64,000 nt of DNA from the NCBI GenBank assembly GCA_963754305.1, contig CAVWFR010000023.1:186001-250000 (forward strand), in the 5' to 3' direction. A program made the translations under genes and the position numbers. The notes beneath the pieces were generated by a model. That model was not told the origin of the DNA. It did not search any database and worked only from the letters and a program-made list of their open reading frames with translations. This document shows positions 59,980-64,000 of this stretch, one piece after another. The stretch comes from DATEDA01 sp963754305. Lineage in GTDB: Bacteria; Pseudomonadota; Gammaproteobacteria; Burkholderiales; SG8-39. The first letter of the stretch is position 1. Each line of letters opens with the position of its first letter.

Positions 59980-60762
59980 ATGGCCACGGGAAGCTGGGCA
60001 AAGTTTCCGCACGCGCGGCAGGCATACGCCTACGGCGGCGCCGAACTGAAGAAGCACTGGGATCGCCTGCATCGCGGCGACTGCGAGCCGTTCCCGAAGA
60101 GCGCAGCGCTCCAGGAGGCATGGCGCCGCTACCACGCCGGCGACTTCGAGGGCGCCGCCGAGGCGGGTGCTGCCGCCGGGGTCGAGGGCTACGGCGTCGC
60201 GAACAAGGCGACCGCCATCTACGCGACCTACCTGGAAAAATCCGCGGCGAAGAAGACGAAGCTGCTCGAGCAGGCGATGAACCGGGGCGAAGAGGCGATC
60301 GAGTCCAGGCCAAAGGATGCCAACGCGCACTACTTCTACGCGATGGCGGCGGGACGCTACAGCCAGGAGATCTCGATCGCCAAGGCGCTCGCGCAGGGAT
60401 TGGGCGGCAGGATCAAGGCGGCGCTCACGCAGGCGCTCAAGCTGCAGGCGAAACATGCCGACGCCCATATCGCGCTCGGCGCGTGGCACGCCGAGATCAT
60501 CGGCAAGGTGGGCGCGATGGTCGGCGGCCTCACCTACGGCGCGAAGAAGGACGCGGCGCTGGAGCACTTCCAGAAGGCGCTCAAGCTCAACCCGGACTCG
60601 GCGATCGCGCGGATCGAGTACGCGAACGGCCTCGCCACGATGTTCGGCAAGGAGAAGCTGAAGGAAGCCGAAAAGCTCTACGCCGAGGCGGCGAAGCAGA
60701 AGCCCGCCGACGCGATGGAGCATCTCGATGTCGAGGCGGCGAAGGCGGAGCTCGCGGACTAG
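59980..60762 (+). CDS. TPR-like repeat protein, hypothetical
   Basis: 260 residues with several helix-turn-helix repeats of TPR type. Visible repeats include KPKDANAHYFYAMAAGR-like, AKHADAHIALGAWHAEIIGK and AALEHFQKALKLNPDSAIAR. It begins GSWAKFPHARQAYAYGG and has no signal peptide. It probably serves as a protein-binding scaffold in the cytoplasm. It follows the TetR gene on the same strand and may be co-transcribed with it. Convergent with the WS/DGAT gene. Confidence 0.75.
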   Translation: MATGSWAKFPHARQAYAYGGAELKKHWDRLHRGDCEPFPKSAALQEAWRRYHAGDFEGAAEAGAAAGVEGYGVANKATAIYATYLEKSAAKKTKLLEQAMNRGEEAIESRPKDANAHYFYAMAAGRYSQEISIAKALAQGLGGRIKAALTQALKLQAKHADAHIALGAWHAEIIGKVGAMVGGLTYGAKKDAALEHFQKALKLNPDSAIARIEYANGLATMFGKEKLKEAEKLYAEAAKQKPADAMEHLDVEAAKAELAD

Positions 60763-60830
60763 CTGGCGCAAGCGGCGGCGCCATTCGCGCGGGGATCACG
60801 GGCGATCGGACGTCCGAAGAATCGGTGTGG

Positions 60831-62369
60831 CTAGCCGAACGACGGCGCCGCGCTTGAATGGCCACGCCGCCGCTTCGACGCCGCCGCGAGATCGCGCTCG
60901 ACCGCCGCAGGATCGCGTGCGAGGTCCCACGGCTCCATCAGCACGGTCAAGAGCAGCCGCTCGAACTCGGGGCGAAACTCGGCGATCACCGCCTCCGGAT
61001 CCGGGACGCAACCCGCGTCGGTGATCAGCCCGAACTGCACGCCACCGGCGTAGGACAGGATCGAGACGCCCATGCCGATATCGCCCGACTGCGGTACCCA
61101 GAACATGATCTGCGCGAGCTTCGCGCCGGCGAAGTAGAGCGGCTGCTGCGGGCCCGGCACGTTGGTCATCACCGCGGTGGCTTTGTTGGCCACCAGGTCC
61201 AGGATCTCCTGCTGGGCAGCCCGAGGCAGGAAGCCTGCGACCCCGAGCAGCGCGAAAGCGATCGCCGGCTGATACGAGCTCTTGAGCGCCTCCATCCGGT
61301 GATGCACCTCGTACAGCCGTGCGAGCGGGTTGGCGATGCCGACCGGAAGGAGGAGGGTGACCAGCCCGAAGCGATTGCCGAGCCGCCCGTCGTCGCCCGG
61401 CGGGCGCAAGTTGACCGGCACCATCGCACGCAACTCGACGCGGTCGACGGCATCGCCCTTCTGGACGAGATAGCGCCGCAGCGCACCCGCGACCGTGGCG
61501 AGCAGGATGTCGTTCACCGAGCAGCCGAGCACTCGGCCCACCGCTTTCACCTCATCGAGCGGCAGTGGATCGGTCCACGCGACCGCTTTCGCGGTGCCCG
61601 CCTTCCCCTTGAACCGCGTGCGCGTGTCGTCGGGCATCGTCGCGAGCTGCACGATTTCCGCGGCGACGCTGCCGGCGATGCGGGCGTAGTCGATCACCTT
61701 CTGCGGATTGCGCAACAGCACCAGGTAACGCTCGAGTGCTTCCCCGGAGAGCCGGAGCGCGCCGGATGCGGCCCCGATTAGCGGTTCGAGGAGCTGCGCA
61801 AGGACGCCTTCGGCACCGTCTCCGCGGCGTCGGGGCGCTGCGCCGAACGGCGTGGCGGACGGCGCGGCGTCGGGCGATGCGTCCGTCAGCGAGAGCATCA
61901 CGCCGATCAGGGCGATGCCGTCGGCGTAGCTGTGATGGATGCGGACGACGAGCGCGGAGCCGCTGCCGTAGTGTTCCACCAAGTGGAACTCCCACCAAGG
62001 CCGGCGCGGATCGAAGGGGCGGGGGGCGAGCTTCGCCACAAACCGCTTCAGGGCCGCGGTGTCGCCCCGGCCGGTAAGCCGTGCGCGCCGCAACTGGCGT
62101 GCGAGGTCGAACCGGGGAGTTTCCTCCCACCACGCACCGCTGGCGTTCTCGACCGGCCGCATCCGGAACCGGTCGTAGCGGAGCAGCCGCGATTCGACCT
62201 GCGCGTGCAGCCGCTCGTACGCGAGGGGGGTGTCGAGGACCAGTACGCCGATGATCGCCATGCGATTGGTCGCGCGATCCATCCGCAGCCAGGCGGTGTC
62301 CACGCTCGACATCCGTTCGCGGCGGGGCATCGTCTTGCCGGCGGGGAAGGGTTGGGGCGCGGCGCTCAT
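60831..62369 (-). CDS. Wax ester synthase/diacylglycerol acyltransferase (WS/DGAT)
   Basis: 512-residue acyltransferase that joins acyl-CoA to a fatty alcohol or diacylglycerol. The condensation-type active motif is LVVRIHHSYADGIALIG, which keeps the essential HHxxxDG. Other family blocks are MSSVDTAWLRMDRATNRMAI, SVNDILLATVAGALRRYLV, MVPVNLRPPGDDG and VMTNVPGPQQPLYFAG. ATG 62369 is used; two further ATGs just downstream are possible. With the Maqu_2220-type reductase, phasin and acyl-CoA-binding protein it supports wax ester storage, unusual outside Acinetobacter, Marinobacter and actinobacteria. Confidence 0.92.
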   Translation of the reverse strand: MSAAPQPFPAGKTMPRRERMSSVDTAWLRMDRATNRMAIIGVLVLDTPLAYERLHAQVESRLLRYDRFRMRPVENASGAWWEETPRFDLARQLRRARLTGRGDTAALKRFVAKLAPRPFDPRRPWWEFHLVEHYGSGSALVVRIHHSYADGIALIGVMLSLTDASPDAAPSATPFGAAPRRRGDGAEGVLAQLLEPLIGAASGALRLSGEALERYLVLLRNPQKVIDYARIAGSVAAEIVQLATMPDDTRTRFKGKAGTAKAVAWTDPLPLDEVKAVGRVLGCSVNDILLATVAGALRRYLVQKGDAVDRVELRAMVPVNLRPPGDDGRLGNRFGLVTLLLPVGIANPLARLYEVHHRMEALKSSYQPAIAFALLGVAGFLPRAAQQEILDLVANKATAVMTNVPGPQQPLYFAGAKLAQIMFWVPQSGDIGMGVSILSYAGGVQFGLITDAGCVPDPEAVIAEFRPEFERLLLTVLMEPWDLARDPAAVERDLAAASKRRRGHSSAAPSFG

Positions 62370-62398
62370 TCTTCTTCTGCGATCGGCGGAGCTGTTCC

Positions 62399-62404
62399 TA
62401 TAAT
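62399..62404 (+). promoter_or_regulatory. -10 element of divergent WS/DGAT-ACBP region
   Basis: TATAAT, perfect consensus, 55 bp before the acyl-CoA-binding protein GTG. No convincing -35 box was found at 17 bp upstream. The WS/DGAT promoter should lie in the same 90-bp gap. Confidence 0.5.
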
Positions 62405-62458
62405 AGCCGAGCGAACGCCGCGGAGCTCGCGGCACCGGACCCCAAGGAGGCGACCGAC

Positions 62459-62716
62459 GTGAGCGACATCAAGAAGCAGTTCGAGGCGGCGGCGGCTGCG
62501 GTCAAGAAGCTCAAGGAGGACCCCGGCAACGAGGCGAAGCTCGAGCTCTATGCGCTCTACAAGCAGGGCGCCGAGGGCGACGTGGCGGGCAAGCGACCCG
62601 GCTTCACCGATATGATCGGCCGGGCAAAGTACGACGCCTGGGCGAAAGTGAAAGGGCTGTCGAAGGACGGGGCGATGAAGAAATACGTCGCGCTGGTGAA
62701 GTCGCTCGGCGGCTAG
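62459..62716 (+). CDS. Acyl-CoA-binding protein (ACBP)
   Basis: 85-residue four-helix protein that carries long-chain acyl-CoA esters in the cytoplasm. The family pattern is complete: IKKQFEAAAAAVKKLKE, LELYALYKQGAEGD, GKRPGFTDMIGRAKYDAW and LSKDGAMKKYVALVKSL, with the Lys and Tyr positions that contact CoA. The GTG start follows AAGGAGG. It is divergent from the WS/DGAT gene, which consumes acyl-CoA. ACBPs are common in eukaryotes and patchy in bacteria. Confidence 0.94.
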   Translation: MSDIKKQFEAAAAAVKKLKEDPGNEAKLELYALYKQGAEGDVAGKRPGFTDMIGRAKYDAWAKVKGLSKDGAMKKYVALVKSLGG

Positions 62717-62765
62717 GCAGGCTTTCACGATGCGAGGGGGCAGCTCCCTCGCACTGTTCCGCCGC

Positions 62766-63083
62766 TCAGCTGCGCTTCTTCTTCGCCGGCGGTCGCGGCC
62801 TGGCCGGCGGGCCGAGCAGCTTGTCGAGCTCGCGCTCGATCTCGGCCTCGATCCGCGGCTTGAGGAAGGCGAGCAGGAAGCCCAGCTTGGCGTCGAGCCG
62901 GATCTCCTTCGCGCTGACATGGAGCTCCCCGTCGACGCCCGGGCGCTCGAAGCGCAGCAGCGGACCGTCCCAAGCGTAGTCGAGATCGAACTCCTTCTTG
63001 AGCCGGGCCGCCATCTTTTCCGCGGCCTTCCTGGCGTCGGCGAGCGGCTTGCCATGCGCGCGGCGGATGCGGATGTCGCTCAT
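62766..63083 (-). CDS. Polyhydroxyalkanoic acid system family protein
   Basis: 105 residues. IRIRRAHGKPLADARKAAEK followed by DLDYAWDGPLLRFERPGVDG and EIRLDAKLGFLLAFLKPRIE is the pattern of the PHA granule-region family, of unknown exact role. A Lys/Pro-rich tail (PPARPRPPAKKKRS) ends it. ATG 63083 is preferred because upstream codons do not match the family. Convergent with the ACBP gene; adds PHA context to the phasin gene. Confidence 0.85.
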   Translation of the reverse strand: MSDIRIRRAHGKPLADARKAAEKMAARLKKEFDLDYAWDGPLLRFERPGVDGELHVSAKEIRLDAKLGFLLAFLKPRIEAEIERELDKLLGPPARPRPPAKKKRS

Positions 63084-63171
63084 CGCGGGCCTCCTTGAGA
63101 TCCGGCGCATTGTAGCGCGGCGAAAACCGGGCGCCGCAGTGCTAGACTTGGCGTGCTTACCGGAGAACGCG

Positions 63172-64000
63172 ATGTTTCTTGAGAACCGCCTCGAGAAGCT
63201 GGTCCAACGGGTGCGCGGCATCCAGCCGGTGCCGATGCGGGTCAGGTTGTGGAGCGGCCGCAGCTACGAGCTGGGGCCCGACCCCACCGTGACGGTCAAC
63301 GTCCCCAAGGCGTCCGCCCTGCGGTTTCTCGTGTCGCCCGACCTGATGAAGCTCGGCCAGGCCTACGTCGAGGGGCATATCGACTTCGACGGCCCGTTGC
63401 ACGAGATGTTCCGGGTCGGCGAGCGGTTCGCGCGCATCGCGAGCGGCGGCGGCAAGCTGGCGCCGTTGCGGAAGGCCGTGTGGCACAGCAAGAAGCGCGA
63501 CCAGAAAGCGATCGAGTACCACTACGATGTCTCGAACGAGTTCTACGCGCTGTGGCTGGGTCCGGAGATGGTGTACTCGTGCGCCTACTTCAGCCACGAG
63601 GACGACAGCCTCGAGCGGGCACAGGAACAGAAGCTCGACCACATCCTCACCAAGCTCATGCTCCAGCCCGGCGAGCGCCTGCTCGACATCGGCTGCGGGT
63701 GGGGCGCGCTCCTCTTCCGCGCCGCGCAGAAGTTCGGGGCGCGCGCCGTGGGTATCACGCTGTCGCGGAATCAGCACGACTACGTGCGCGAGCAGATCCG
63801 GGCACGCGGGCTCACCGACCGGTGCGAGGTCCGGCTCCAGGACTACCGCGACGTTCCGGAGGAGGGCGGGTACGACAAGATTGCGAGCGTCGGCATGTTC
63901 GAGCACGTGGGGCTGAGGAACCTGGTCACGTACTTCGGCCGGATTTGCACGCTGCTGCGCGACGGCGGGCTCGCGCTGAACCACGGCATCACTTCGGTCG
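63172..64000 (+). CDS. cfa: Cyclopropane-fatty-acyl-phospholipid synthase, N-terminal part
   Basis: The frame is open to the window edge, giving about 276 residues of a ~400-residue family. The enzyme adds a methylene from SAM across lipid double bonds. Visible parts are a lipid-binding N-terminus (LMKLGQAYVEGHIDFDG), YHYDVSNEFYALWLG, MVYSCAYF, the SAM loop LLDIGCGWGALLFRAAQKFG and GVGM-like SVGMFEHVG. ATG 63172 opens the conserved region. The catalytic C-terminus lies outside. Related SAM-dependent lipid methyltransferases are possible, but CFA synthase is most likely. Confidence 0.92.
   Translation, partial: MFLENRLEKLVQRVRGIQPVPMRVRLWSGRSYELGPDPTVTVNVPKASALRFLVSPDLMKLGQAYVEGHIDFDGPLHEMFRVGERFARIASGGGKLAPLRKAVWHSKKRDQKAIEYHYDVSNEFYALWLGPEMVYSCAYFSHEDDSLERAQEQKLDHILTKLMLQPGERLLDIGCGWGALLFRAAQKFGARAVGITLSRNQHDYVREQIRARGLTDRCEVRLQDYRDVPEEGGYDKIASVGMFEHVGLRNLVTYFGRICTLLRDGGLALNHGITSV

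Overview
The window looks like chromosomal DNA of a high-GC betaproteobacterium (Burkholderiales-like). The 16S gene starts with the betaproteobacterial pattern. The rRNA operon has tRNA-Ile and tRNA-Ala in its spacer. The genes around it are typical of soil or water betaproteobacteria: Bug-type receptor, NMT1-type ABC receptors, M81 peptidase, phasin and paa genes. No phage, plasmid or CRISPR signature was seen.

Layout. 0-3.2 kb: end of a CaiB-type CoA-transferase and a NitT/TauT-like ABC transporter operon. 3.3-8.95 kb: a complete rRNA operon (tRNA-fMet, 16S, tRNA-Ile, tRNA-Ala, 23S, 5S) behind a consensus promoter and ending in an intrinsic terminator. 9.1-13.8 kb: an RpfG/RpfC/RpfF-like cluster for diffusible signal factor (DSF) sensing; rpfG is intact, but the rpfC- and rpfF-like genes carry single-base frameshifts. 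14.3-17.6 kb: universal stress protein, two GNAT genes (one frameshifted), gltX and three tRNAs. 17.6-27.5 kb: purine-degradation genes (ureidoglycolate lyase, xdhABC, a GntR regulator), a nuclease, a secreted isoaspartyl methyltransferase, a truncated ABC ATPase and an orphan ABC receptor. 27.6-30.1 kb: paaG-paaI-paaK. 30.2-33.2 kb: an Imm10-like gene, a small membrane protein, and an AraC-type regulator divergent from a methyltransferase.

33.4-39.9 kb is the standout region: a cassette array with attC recombination sites and no integron integrase in the window (a CALIN-type cluster). All cassette genes lie on the minus strand: an NMT/DUF1871-like small protein, a secreted phospholipase C/HET-C-like protein, a nitrilase, a NYN/PIN protein and a conserved hypothetical. 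Four cassette boundaries are supported by matching core sequences at the start and end of the same cassette. An IS110-family IS1111-group element sits inside one attC.

40.4-50.9 kb: a MrfA-like helicase and MrfB-like exonuclease joined in one frame (with an upstream frameshift), a Bug receptor, an M81 peptidase, hsp20-lon behind a possible heat-shock promoter, and hypothetical genes. 51.1-63.9 kb is a lipid-storage neighbourhood. An aldehyde dehydrogenase, Tat-exported subunit, GMC oxidoreductase and lipase-like hydrolase operon could oxidise alcohols. Nearby are a Maqu_2220-type fatty acyl-CoA reductase, a wax ester synthase (WS/DGAT), an acyl-CoA-binding protein, a phasin, a PHA-system protein, a patatin remnant and the start of cfa. 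Together they suggest wax ester and PHA synthesis and turnover.

Several genes are broken by one-base indels, three of them in C/G runs. They may be real decay or assembly errors, and this affects how the rpf cluster and the helicase should be read.
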